5,228 bases of DNA from Candidatus Alectryobacillus merdavium (GTDB lineage: Bacteria; Bacillota_I; Bacilli_A; RFN20; CAG-826). Made by a program: the position numbers and the translations under genes. Every line of letters begins with the position of its first letter. Within the stretch, counting starts at the first letter, position 1. Location: NCBI GenBank assembly GCA_017694735.1, contig JADIMN010000117.1, positions 1-5,228 of the forward strand. The letters are read 5' to 3'. The notes below the pieces were generated by a model that saw nothing but the letters and a program-made list of their open reading frames with translations, did not search any database and was not told the DNA's origin. Positions 1-5,228 of this stretch are shown in pieces.

Positions 1-18
1 GCAAAACGCGATGCATGA
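1..18 (+). CDS. Possible last codons of an upstream gene (partial)
   Basis: Read in frame from base 1, the sequence gives Ala-Lys-Arg-Asp-Ala and a TGA stop at 16-18. It is directly followed by a strong terminator hairpin, as expected for the end of a transcription unit. Only five codons are visible, so no family can be named and the frame could be chance. The upstream sequence would settle it. Confidence 0.3.
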   Translation, partial: AKRDA

Positions 19-55
19 AAAAAAGGCTTAAGTTTTAAACTTAAGCCTTTTTTTC
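17..55 (+). terminator. Strong intrinsic terminator, bidirectional in form
   Basis: Two perfectly complementary 16-base arms (17-32 and 40-55) flank a 7-base loop (TTTTAAA). The core is GGCTTAAG/CTTAAGCC with a run of seven T on the plus strand and seven A before it, so it has terminator form in both directions. It probably ends the gene to the left. It lies only about 17 bases before the first recognisable GH3 codon, leaving almost no room for a normal promoter and leader for that gene. Confidence 0.85.
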
Positions 56-72
56 TTAAATGAAGAGGGGTA

Positions 73-349
73 ATGCAATTATGTAGTGAATTACCTTCAA
101 ACTTTATATTTAACGGCGAAATAGATTATACAAATAGATTATACTAAATTAAAATCATTCGGTAAAAATGGCTATGGACGGATAACACAATATTCACTTG
201 TAGGATTAGTAAGTCCTCAAAAAATAGTAAAGACTAGTAATAGTATCCAAAAATTTTTTATTGAAGAAACACGATTAGGTATACCTATTATACTTCAAAG
301 TGAAAGTTTAGTTGGTTATCCTGGAAAAGAGGGTACAATTTTTCCTTCC
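73..349 (+). pseudogene. Frameshifted 5' part of the GH3 glycosidase gene
   Basis: This stretch encodes the missing beginning of the GH3 catalytic barrel in two frames. ATG at 73 opens a 24-codon frame starting MQLCSELPSNFIFNGEIDYT and ending at TAA 145-147. From 125 a different frame stays open with no stop and runs into the long frame at 350; it encodes GYGRITQYS, TRLGIP, a QSESLVG segment (family ExLxG) and TIFP, all typical of the first strands of GH3 barrels. Deleting one copy of the 13-bp duplication at 119-144 joins the two frames as NGEIDYTKLKSFGKNGYGR. MQLCSEL resembles the family's EEKxxQL N-terminal motif, so perhaps 15-30 residues before it are also gone. The frame from 125 to 349 has no ATG, GTG or TTG start. 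The joined gene would encode 779 residues. A sequencing or assembly error is the main alternative to real decay. Confidence 0.8.
119..144 (+). repeat. Perfect 13-bp tandem duplication causing a frameshift
   Basis: AAATAGATTATAC at 119-131 is repeated exactly and without a gap at 132-144. Thirteen bases is not a multiple of three, so the duplication shifts the reading frame of the surrounding GH3 coding sequence. Removing one copy restores a continuous family-like reading across the junction. The exact identity of the copies suggests a recent slippage event or an error in this assembly. Confidence 0.9.
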
Positions 350-2425
350 ATGTTAAATTTAGCTGCAACATGGGAACCTTCTTTAGTAAAGAAAATGGCA
401 GAAATTATAGGTGAAGAGTGCCATGCTGTAGGTATAAATACTGTCATGAGTCCAGTAGTTGATATATCCCGAGATTTACGCTGGGGAAGATGCTATGAAA
501 CTTTTGGCGAAGATGTATATTTAACTACTCAAATGGGAATAAATTATGTTAAAGGTATACAAAGTAAAAACGTTAGTTGCATAGCTAAGCATTTTTTAGG
601 TTATGCTGAAACACAAGGCGGATTAAATACAGCTGTTACACGTTTAAACAAAAAAGAACTTTATGAAGTTTTTGCTACACCATTTGAAGCAATGGATAAA
701 ATTGCTAATTTAGATGGTATGATGGCTTCATATTCAGAAATTGACGGTTTACCTGTTGGTTGTAATAAAGAAATCATTCATGATTTACTCCGTAAAACAA
801 TGGGCTTTAAAGGATTATTAACTTCTGATGGAGCTGCTATTTGGAAAATATATGATTATTTTAAAATAGCTCAAACTTATGCTGAAGCTGGATTATTAGC
901 TAAAAAAGCCGGTTTAGATACTGAAATTCCTGTCAGTGGTACATATAGACATTTGACCGATTTCGTAAAAAATAATAAATTAAATGAACACATTATCGAT
1001 GAATCTGTAAAACGTGTTTTAACCATAAAATTTAAATTAGGCTTATTTGAAAAACCATATATTGAAGAAAAAAATATTTTTAATCAGTTAACTAACAATA
1101 CTAAGAAAAAATTCAGTGAACAAATTGCTGAAAATTCAATTGTATTATTATCAAATAAAGAACATATTTTGCCAATAACTTCAAATTGTACAATAGGTTT
1201 AATAGGACCTCATGCAAATAGTAAAAGATATACAATTAGTGGATATTCTTATCCAGCATATATAGAAATGGTTCAAGCATTAAAAAATAAAAGCAACAAA
1301 GACATTTCTTTTAATGGTGTTATTGATGAAGAAAATAAAATGCAAGATAGTCAAAGTTTCAATTCCATGTACAATATTTTCCAAAATACAGATTGGAATT
1401 ATTTAAATAACACAAATACTATCATGCAAAATATACAAGCAACGACATTAAAAGAAGAATTAGAAACATTTTACAAACTAAATTATTCCATGGGTTGTGA
1501 TATAACTAATACAAATTTTGATGATATTGAAAATGCCTATAAAATCGCACAAGAAAGTGATATTATTATCTTAACTGTAGGTGGTAATTGTGGTTGGGTT
1601 AATGTAACAATAGGCGAAGGCAAAGATAGATGCACTTTGGATTTACCTGGATTACAACAAAAATTATTATCAAAACTACAAATGGCAAATAAACCTATAA
1701 TATTGATAATGTACGGTACAATATATAATATTTCTTCTACTAAAAACATCAAAGCTATTTTATATGCAGGATTACCAGGCCCATACAGTGGAAAAGCTAT
1801 TGCAAATATTATAAAAGGCAATGCAAATCCTAGTGGAAAATTACCTTTTACTATACCAAGAAGTGTTGGACAAATTCCTATATATTACAATCATAAAGTT
1901 GGTAGTGGATATCATTCTATCGGTGATAAAGCTATGTCAACCATCTTTAGCGGTGGATATATTGATGGAATTTATAGTCCATTATATCCATTTGGGTTTG
2001 GATTAAGTTATACATCATTTTTAATTTCTGATATCAATATAGAAAACAAAACTATTAAATTAGGTGATGATATAAAATTATCCTGCAAAATAAAAAATAC
2101 AGGTTCATTTGCTGGCTCTGAAGTAGTTCAAATTTATTACTATTTTAAAGAAGCTCATGTAATACGTCCTAATAAACAATTAATTGCTTTTCAAAAAATA
2201 ACACTGAAATCAAATGAATGTAAAACTATATTATTTACTATAAATACTAAACAATTAGGATACTACAACGAAGAAATGCAATTTGTAATTGAACCTGGAA
2301 TGGCTGATTTAATGATTGGCACTAGTTCTGAAGATATTATTTATCAGACAAATATCCAATTAATTGGTAACCCTCTTAATATTATTGGTAATCGAACATA
2401 TTCTTCCCAGAACAAAATAATTTAA
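350..2425 (+). CDS. Glycoside hydrolase family 3 beta-glycosidase, N-terminally truncated (likely pseudogene)
   Basis: GH3 retaining enzymes release terminal beta-linked glucose or xylose from oligosaccharides; the exact sugar cannot be read here. The remaining 691 residues contain most of the barrel (ATWEP at 6-10, RDLRWGR at 41-47, KHFLGY at 80-85, and the nucleophile Asp160 in TSDGAAI). An alpha/beta sandwich follows, with GEGKDR at 422-427, where Glu423 is the candidate acid/base, then LDLPG at 430-434. FGFGLSY at 548-554 leads into a C-terminal fibronectin-III-like domain at about 565-650. The C-terminus looks complete. No signal peptide or membrane segment is seen, which fits a cytoplasmic enzyme acting on imported oligosaccharides. 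ATG 350 is only the first in-frame ATG: conserved coding sequence continues upstream to base 125, and the nearest purine-rich stretch (AGAGGG) is 16 bases away. A protein starting here would lack the first barrel strands and probably not fold. The gene converges on the MBL gene. Family assignment is firm; function is doubtful. Confidence 0.88.
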   Translation: MLNLAATWEPSLVKKMAEIIGEECHAVGINTVMSPVVDISRDLRWGRCYETFGEDVYLTTQMGINYVKGIQSKNVSCIAKHFLGYAETQGGLNTAVTRLNKKELYEVFATPFEAMDKIANLDGMMASYSEIDGLPVGCNKEIIHDLLRKTMGFKGLLTSDGAAIWKIYDYFKIAQTYAEAGLLAKKAGLDTEIPVSGTYRHLTDFVKNNKLNEHIIDESVKRVLTIKFKLGLFEKPYIEEKNIFNQLTNNTKKKFSEQIAENSIVLLSNKEHILPITSNCTIGLIGPHANSKRYTISGYSYPAYIEMVQALKNKSNKDISFNGVIDEENKMQDSQSFNSMYNIFQNTDWNYLNNTNTIMQNIQATTLKEELETFYKLNYSMGCDITNTNFDDIENAYKIAQESDIIILTVGGNCGWVNVTIGEGKDRCTLDLPGLQQKLLSKLQMANKPIILIMYGTIYNISSTKNIKAILYAGLPGPYSGKAIANIIKGNANPSGKLPFTIPRSVGQIPIYYNHKVGSGYHSIGDKAMSTIFSGGYIDGIYSPLYPFGFGLSYTSFLISDINIENKTIKLGDDIKLSCKIKNTGSFAGSEVVQIYYYFKEAHVIRPNKQLIAFQKITLKSNECKTILFTINTKQLGYYNEEMQFVIEPGMADLMIGTSSEDIIYQTNIQLIGNPLNIIGNRTYSSQNKII

Positions 2426-2427
2426 TA

Positions 2428-2477
2428 AAAAAGACTGCTATTATTCTAGTTTGATAGATTTTAATAGCAGTCTTTTT
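2428..2477 (+). terminator. Bidirectional terminator between convergent genes
   Basis: Perfect 16-base arms at 2428-2443 and 2462-2477 (AAAAAGACTGCTATTA and its complement) enclose an 18-base loop. The arms end in A and T runs, so the hairpin can stop the GH3 transcript on the plus strand and the MBL transcript on the minus strand. It begins three bases after the GH3 stop codon and lies about 70 bases beyond the MBL stop. Confidence 0.88.
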
Positions 2478-2546
2478 CATAATGCTTTATATAAATAAAA
2501 TATTTAATTTATAAAATTACACCAAAAATAATTAATATAATATATA

Positions 2547-3347
2547 TTATATTGTCAATTTAAAGTTAGTAGCAACTTCTTTAATATTAAGTCGTTTACT
2601 CATTTCTATTTTGGCTTCTAAGCAAACACAATGTGCCGGATAAAGTGTCGGTATATTTTGTTTTGCTAGATATTCAATCGTTTTTTGCAATTTAGCGTCA
2701 TTTTTTAATAAGTGAAAACCACCGATAATACCTAAAATTTGCTCATCATTACATATTTTTTTAGCATATTCGACAATATTACAAATACCACTATGGGAAC
2801 AAGCCGTAATAATAAATATACCATTATCCGTTTTATAAGCAAGTGCACTATCATCAATATTAACATCTGGCACCCATTTATCATCTATCCATCTTTCACC
2901 TACGGGCACTCTTTCAAAATCAAAAATCGTAGGAATTTCACCTAAAAATACAAGATTTTCATTTATCCAATATGGTTTTTTTGTCAAATTTAAAGAAAAA
3001 TACGACTCTAAGTCTTCAGGTTTAACAGATGAACCTATATCTTTACCATTTTTGCGTTTTTTATCAAAACAATTAGGGTGCGCTATAAATTGCACATTTT
3101 TCAATCCATAATTTAATAAATGTGTTATACCACCCGTATGGTCACTATGCCCATGTGAAATAATTAAATGTGTGATATTTGATAAATCTACATGCATAAG
3201 TTTTGCATTTTTTAAATAAATACCCGAATAACCTGTATCAAATAAAATTTTCTCTGTATCAGTTTCTAATAAATAACTAAGTCCAGGTTCACCAAAAAAA
3301 TATTGGTCAATATACGTATTATTATCAAGTAAAACCGTTAATTTCAT
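2547..3347 (-). CDS. MBL-fold metallohydrolase, COG1237 / DHPS-like family
   Basis: This 266-residue protein has the full layout of the COG1237 branch of the metallo-beta-lactamase superfamily. An N-terminal strand with LLDNN is followed by GLSYLLE at 22-28 and ILFDTG at 34-39. The dinuclear metal motif SHGHSDHTGG lies at 64-73 (His65, His67, Asp69, His70), then TACSHSG with His185, IGGFHL with His212, and PAHC with His239. Better-known relatives are annotated as dihydropterin-ribofuranosyl-aminobenzene-phosphate synthase-like proteins, but the substrates of most bacterial members are unknown, so no reaction is claimed. No signal peptide is seen, so it is likely cytoplasmic. The start is well supported by GAGAGG seven bases upstream of the ATG. 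It lies downstream of, and in the same direction as, the LysR gene and may be its target. Oddity: the common HCTG near the C-terminus reads HCVC (239-242). Confidence 0.93.
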   Translation of the reverse strand: MKLTVLLDNNTYIDQYFFGEPGLSYLLETDTEKILFDTGYSGIYLKNAKLMHVDLSNITHLIISHGHSDHTGGITHLLNYGLKNVQFIAHPNCFDKKRKNGKDIGSSVKPEDLESYFSLNLTKKPYWINENLVFLGEIPTIFDFERVPVGERWIDDKWVPDVNIDDSALAYKTDNGIFIITACSHSGICNIVEYAKKICNDEQILGIIGGFHLLKNDAKLQKTIEYLAKQNIPTLYPAHCVCLEAKIEMSKRLNIKEVATNFKLTI

Positions 3348-3354
3348 ATAAAAA

Positions 3355-3360
3355 CCTCTC
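3355..3360 (-). promoter_or_regulatory. Ribosome binding site of the MBL gene
   Basis: On the minus strand the sequence GAGAGG lies seven bases before the ATG at 3347. It supports that start and matches the site in front of the LysR gene. Confidence 0.8.
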
Positions 3361-3425
3361 TATTATCACCAATATTTATTAAAATTATGTATATAAATTA
3401 CTTTAATTTTTTATTTTTATTTCTT

Positions 3426-3431
3426 ATTATA
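3426..3431 (-). promoter_or_regulatory. Candidate -10 box for the MBL gene
   Basis: The minus strand reads TATAAT here, about 80 bases before the MBL start codon. The sequence 17-18 bases further upstream (TACTTA/TTACTT) is a poor -35, and that place is occupied by the inverted repeat at 3436-3463, so activator-dependent or repressed transcription is conceivable. The region is very AT-rich, so the box could be chance. Confidence 0.35.
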
Positions 3432-3435
3432 ATGT

Positions 3436-3463
3436 AAGAGCCTTTAGCTAAGTAAAGGCTCTT
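3436..3463 (-). repeat. Perfect 11-bp inverted repeat between lysR and the MBL gene
   Basis: Arms AAGAGCCTTTA (3436-3446) and TAAAGGCTCTT (3453-3463) are fully complementary around the 6-base loop GCTAAG. Neither strand has a proper T run after the hairpin: the plus strand continues GGTTGTG and the minus strand ACATTATAATAAG. It may be a weak terminator for lysR, which stops about 60 bases before it in the direction of reading, or an operator over the MBL promoter. Confidence 0.7.
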
Positions 3464-3524
3464 GGTTGTGTTAGATATTTATTTTATTATTCATTGCCAA
3501 TTTAATAACGATAAATTTAAATAA

Positions 3525-4415
3525 TTACTTTTTATTATATAATTTGTCAATATAATCAGTAAAGATTTTTATATATTTATATTTAGGATTTGATTTTTTA
3601 TATAATAAATGACATTTTAAGCTAAAATTAGGGTCTATTGCATAGTATCCATCATAAAAGCCCATAGCATTTAATAAACGCTCAGATAAAACGGCACCGA
3701 CTTGATTTTGTTGGCAATAATGCATAATAGCATACGGTGTAGAAAACCATGCTTCTATTTCTGGTGAATAATTATATTTCTTAAAGTAGTCCTGAATTGT
3801 TTCATACATTAAATAATATGGTGAGTATTGCACTAAAGGATATTGACAAATTTCTTCGATATTAATGATATTACTGCCGTTTTGAATATTAGGCGCATAA
3901 TAAACCATGCGTTCATTACAAAAGAAAATATTTTCATATTCATTTTCATCTAAATTTTCCAATGTAAATGTAGAAATAATATCAATGCTGCCATCTTCTA
4001 AACGTGATAATAATGAATTAGCTTCTAAATTAGATAAATTTATTTTAATATTAGCATTGTATTTTTTAAAATACGTTAAATGCTGGTCAAGTAAAACATC
4101 ACCTAAAGACATCAAAGCTCCAACAGACAAGCAAACTTGTTCGCCGCCAGAAGTTTTTATATCTTTAACAGCTTGTCGTAATTGCTCTACAATATTTTCT
4201 ACCTTAGATAAAAATAATTTGCCATCATCGGTTAATTCACTATTTTTATTGTTATGTGTTATTAATTGTATACCTACTGTTTCTTCTAACTTTTTCATTT
4301 GAAAACGAAAAGCTGATTGAGTTATACCTGCTTTTTCTGCAGCAAGTGCAAAATCTTTAAACTGACTATAAATAATAAAATTTTCTAATTGTTGGATGCT
4401 TGGTAATTCTATCAT
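3525..4415 (-). CDS. LysR-family transcriptional regulator
   Basis: A 296-residue DNA-binding regulator of typical LysR length. The N-terminal winged helix-turn-helix spans about residues 6-66: LPSIQQLENFIIYSQFKDFA, then ALAAEKAGITQSAFRFQMKKLEETVGIQL, with the recognition helix around ITQSAFRFQMKKLE, and LTDDGKLFL at the wing. A linker helix (about 67-90) leads to a periplasmic-binding-protein-like effector domain (about 93-290). The effector cannot be inferred. I start it at ATG 4415 because GAGAGGA lies six bases before it. A TTG at 4430 would add five residues (MRGIC) but would place that ribosome site inside the coding region. No gene is transcribed divergently from it, which is unusual for LysR. 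The next gene downstream, the MBL hydrolase, is in the same orientation 177 bases away and is the nearest possible target, although other sites in the genome are equally possible. Confidence 0.93.
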   Translation of the reverse strand: MIELPSIQQLENFIIYSQFKDFALAAEKAGITQSAFRFQMKKLEETVGIQLITHNNKNSELTDDGKLFLSKVENIVEQLRQAVKDIKTSGGEQVCLSVGALMSLGDVLLDQHLTYFKKYNANIKINLSNLEANSLLSRLEDGSIDIISTFTLENLDENEYENIFFCNERMVYYAPNIQNGSNIINIEEICQYPLVQYSPYYLMYETIQDYFKKYNYSPEIEAWFSTPYAIMHYCQQNQVGAVLSERLLNAMGFYDGYYAIDPNFSLKCHLLYKKSNPKYKYIKIFTDYIDKLYNKK

Positions 4416-4421
4416 GCAAAT

Positions 4422-4428
4422 TCCTCTC
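4422..4428 (-). promoter_or_regulatory. Ribosome binding site that fixes the LysR start
   Basis: The minus strand reads GAGAGGA six bases before the ATG at 4415. It decides for the ATG start over the longer TTG start at 4430, which overlaps this site. Confidence 0.8.
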
Positions 4429-4469
4429 AATTGTTATAAATATCTTTTACAAAAAGTTATTTCTTTAAT

Positions 4470-4487
4470 AGTATATCACAATATTGT
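4470..4487 (-). promoter_or_regulatory. Candidate lysR promoter with adjacent palindrome
   Basis: On the minus strand TGATATACT (4478-4470) is an extended -10 element, TG-N-TATACT, about 55 bases before the ATG. Touching it upstream is the perfect 10-bp palindrome ACAATATTGT (4478-4487), which extends imperfectly as GAACAATATTGTGA. That position suits an operator, for instance for autoregulation. No good -35 lies at the normal distance. An alternative promoter is TTGACA at 4538-4533 with TAAATT at 4515-4510, spacer 17. Confidence 0.4.
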
Positions 4488-4509
4488 TCATACATAGAAA
4501 AATTTTTAC

Positions 4510-4538
4510 AATTTATTTTAATAAAGTTTTATTGTCAA
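4510..4538 (-). promoter_or_regulatory. Alternative lysR promoter with consensus -35
   Basis: The minus strand carries an exact TTGACA (4538-4533) and, 17 bases on, TAAATT (4515-4510), which matches four of six -10 positions. It lies downstream of the Mrp terminator and about 95 bases before the LysR start codon, so it could drive lysR with a longer leader. Confidence 0.4.
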
Positions 4539-4556
4539 CTAATTTAAAATAGCAGT

Positions 4557-4601
4557 AAACAAAAAGGCCTTTTCGACAAAATAATTTATCGAAAAGACCC
4601 C
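4557..4601 (-). terminator. Intrinsic terminator of the Mrp gene
   Basis: The arms are 4589-4599 and 4566-4576. Read as minus-strand RNA they are GGUCUUUUCGA and UCGAAAAGGCC, pairing over 11 positions with one G-U wobble around a 12-base loop, followed by UUUUUGUUU. On the plus strand the same position is an A-C mismatch and there is no T run, so the structure is specific for the minus strand. It starts just past the Mrp stop codon. Confidence 0.85.
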
Positions 4602-4607
4602 ATATAT

Positions 4608-5228
4608 TTATTTACCTTCTAAGATACTACCTAAAGAATTAAGAAAATCTCCTTCAAAATCTTCAAATGTACCGGCATCACATCTTTGAGCTAAAGATGG
4701 TTCTATAGGCAATGTAGCAGTATTTGTAATACCATATCTTTCAGCTTCTTCTTTTAATTTAGATTGTCCAAAAATATGGTGTTTTTCTTTACAATTAGGA
4801 CAAACAAAATAAGACATATTTTCTACAATACCTAAAATAGGAATACTTAAAAGGCCTGCCATATTAACGGCTTTTTCTACAATCATGGAAACAAGTTCTT
4901 GTGGTGTAGTAACAACAATAATACCATCAATTGGTAAAGATTGATATACTGTAAGTGGTACATCTCCCGTTCCTGGAGGCATATCTACGAACATATAATC
5001 AACTTCGCCCCAATTTACATCAGACCAGAATTGTTTTACAACTCCACCAAGAATTGGTCCACGCCAAACTACAGGGTCTGTTTCATTATCTAAAATTAAA
5101 TTTGTAGAAATAATTTTTATACCTGATTTAGTCGTTGCTGGTGTTATACCAAGGCCTGTACCAGAAACTTTTCCTTGCAAATGAAAAACCTTTGGAATAG
5201 ATGGACCTGTAATATCTGCATCTAAAAT
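4608..5228 (-). CDS. mrp: Mrp/NBP35 (ApbC) iron-sulfur cluster carrier ATPase, partial
   Basis: The last 206 residues of an Mrp/NBP35-family P-loop ATPase are visible; the gene runs off the right edge, where the Walker A (GKGGVGKS-type) should lie. Family members carry or transfer Fe-S clusters to target enzymes in the cytoplasm. The visible protein opens with ILDADITGPSIPKVF at 1-15, the conserved segment following the P-loop region. It continues with WRGPILGGVVKQF (starting near residue 55), VDMPPGTGDVPLT at 81-93 and TTPQELVSM (near 107-115). The cluster-binding CPNC is at 143-146, within NMSYFVCPNCKEKHHIFG. A TTG codon at 5180 is not the start, because conserved coding sequence continues in frame to the window edge. 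The C-terminus, ending SILEGK, is intact and is followed by its own terminator. It appears to be transcribed separately from lysR. Confidence 0.95.
   Translation of the reverse strand: MLDADITGPSIPKVFHLQGKVSGTGLGITPATTKSGIKIISTNLILDNETDPVVWRGPILGGVVKQFWSDVNWGEVDYMFVDMPPGTGDVPLTVYQSLPIDGIIVVTTPQELVSMIVEKAVNMAGLLSIPILGIVENMSYFVCPNCKEKHHIFGQSKLKEEAERYGITNTATLPIEPSLAQRCDAGTFEDFEGDFLNSLGSILEGK

Noticed and set aside
60..86. Short ATG-started frame of eight codons after the first terminator
   Set aside because: It is too short, and it overlaps the GH3 remnant in a different frame.
125..147. Programmed ribosomal frameshift in the GH3 gene
   Set aside because: The overlap of the two frames holds no slippery heptamer or stimulatory structure, and the exact 13-bp duplication explains the shift fully.
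1537..1821. 94-codon open frame on the minus strand inside the GH3 gene
   Set aside because: It overlaps strongly conserved GH3 coding sequence (GEGKDR, LDLPG) in antisense, and its product resembles no family I recognise.
1821..2006. 61-codon plus-strand frame inside the GH3 gene
   Set aside because: It is an out-of-frame shadow of the conserved segment leading to FGFGLSY.
2534..2553. Perfect 20-bp palindrome made only of A and T
   Set aside because: It is low-complexity AT sequence at the end of the MBL gene with no T run or regulatory context; dyads like this arise easily in such DNA.
2739..2945. 68-codon plus-strand frame opposite the MBL gene
   Set aside because: It is antisense to conserved MBL motifs and has no ribosome site or family signal.
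3428..3433. TATAAT on the plus strand between the MBL and LysR genes
   Set aside because: It has no -35 at a suitable distance and no plus-strand gene lies downstream; it is the overlap of a near-symmetrical AT box.
3907..4302. 131-codon plus-strand frame opposite the LysR gene
   Set aside because: It is antisense to the LysR helix-turn-helix and effector domain; its length is explained by stop-poor antisense of AT-rich coding DNA.

Overview
The window is AT-rich DNA from a low-GC bacterium. Shine-Dalgarno sites are strong (GAGAGG), intrinsic terminators are compact, and the gene repertoire includes a LysR regulator, a COG1237-type metallo-beta-lactamase-fold protein, an Mrp/NBP35 ATPase with a DADITGPSIP motif and a cytoplasmic-type family 3 glycosidase. 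This suits an anaerobic gut Firmicute. My best guess is a Negativicute of the Megamonas type, but that is an inference from protein style and composition and not a database result.

Layout, left to right. Bases 1-18 may be the last codons of an upstream plus-strand gene, followed at once by a strong bidirectional terminator (17-55). Next comes a plus-strand glycoside hydrolase family 3 gene (73-2425) whose 5' end is damaged. A perfect 13-bp tandem duplication (119-144) shifts the frame, so the beginning of the catalytic barrel is read in one frame (73-147) and the rest in another (125-2425). The longest ATG-started frame (350-2425) looks intact but lacks family-conserved barrel sequence encoded in frame just upstream of its ATG. 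A bidirectional terminator (2428-2477) separates it from three minus-strand genes.

The minus-strand genes, in the order they are read, are an Mrp/NBP35 (ApbC) iron-sulfur carrier ATPase that runs off the right edge (4608-5228) and ends in its own terminator; a LysR-family regulator (3525-4415) with its own promoter region; and a COG1237 MBL-fold hydrolase (2547-3347). LysR and the MBL gene point the same way, 177 bp apart, with a perfect inverted repeat and a TATAAT box between them. There is no divergent gene next to lysR, so the MBL gene is the nearest candidate target, but nothing in the sequence proves it.

I found no mobile element, CRISPR array, tRNA or rRNA, and no sign of a new multi-gene system. 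The most informative observation is the recent-looking duplication that breaks the GH3 gene.
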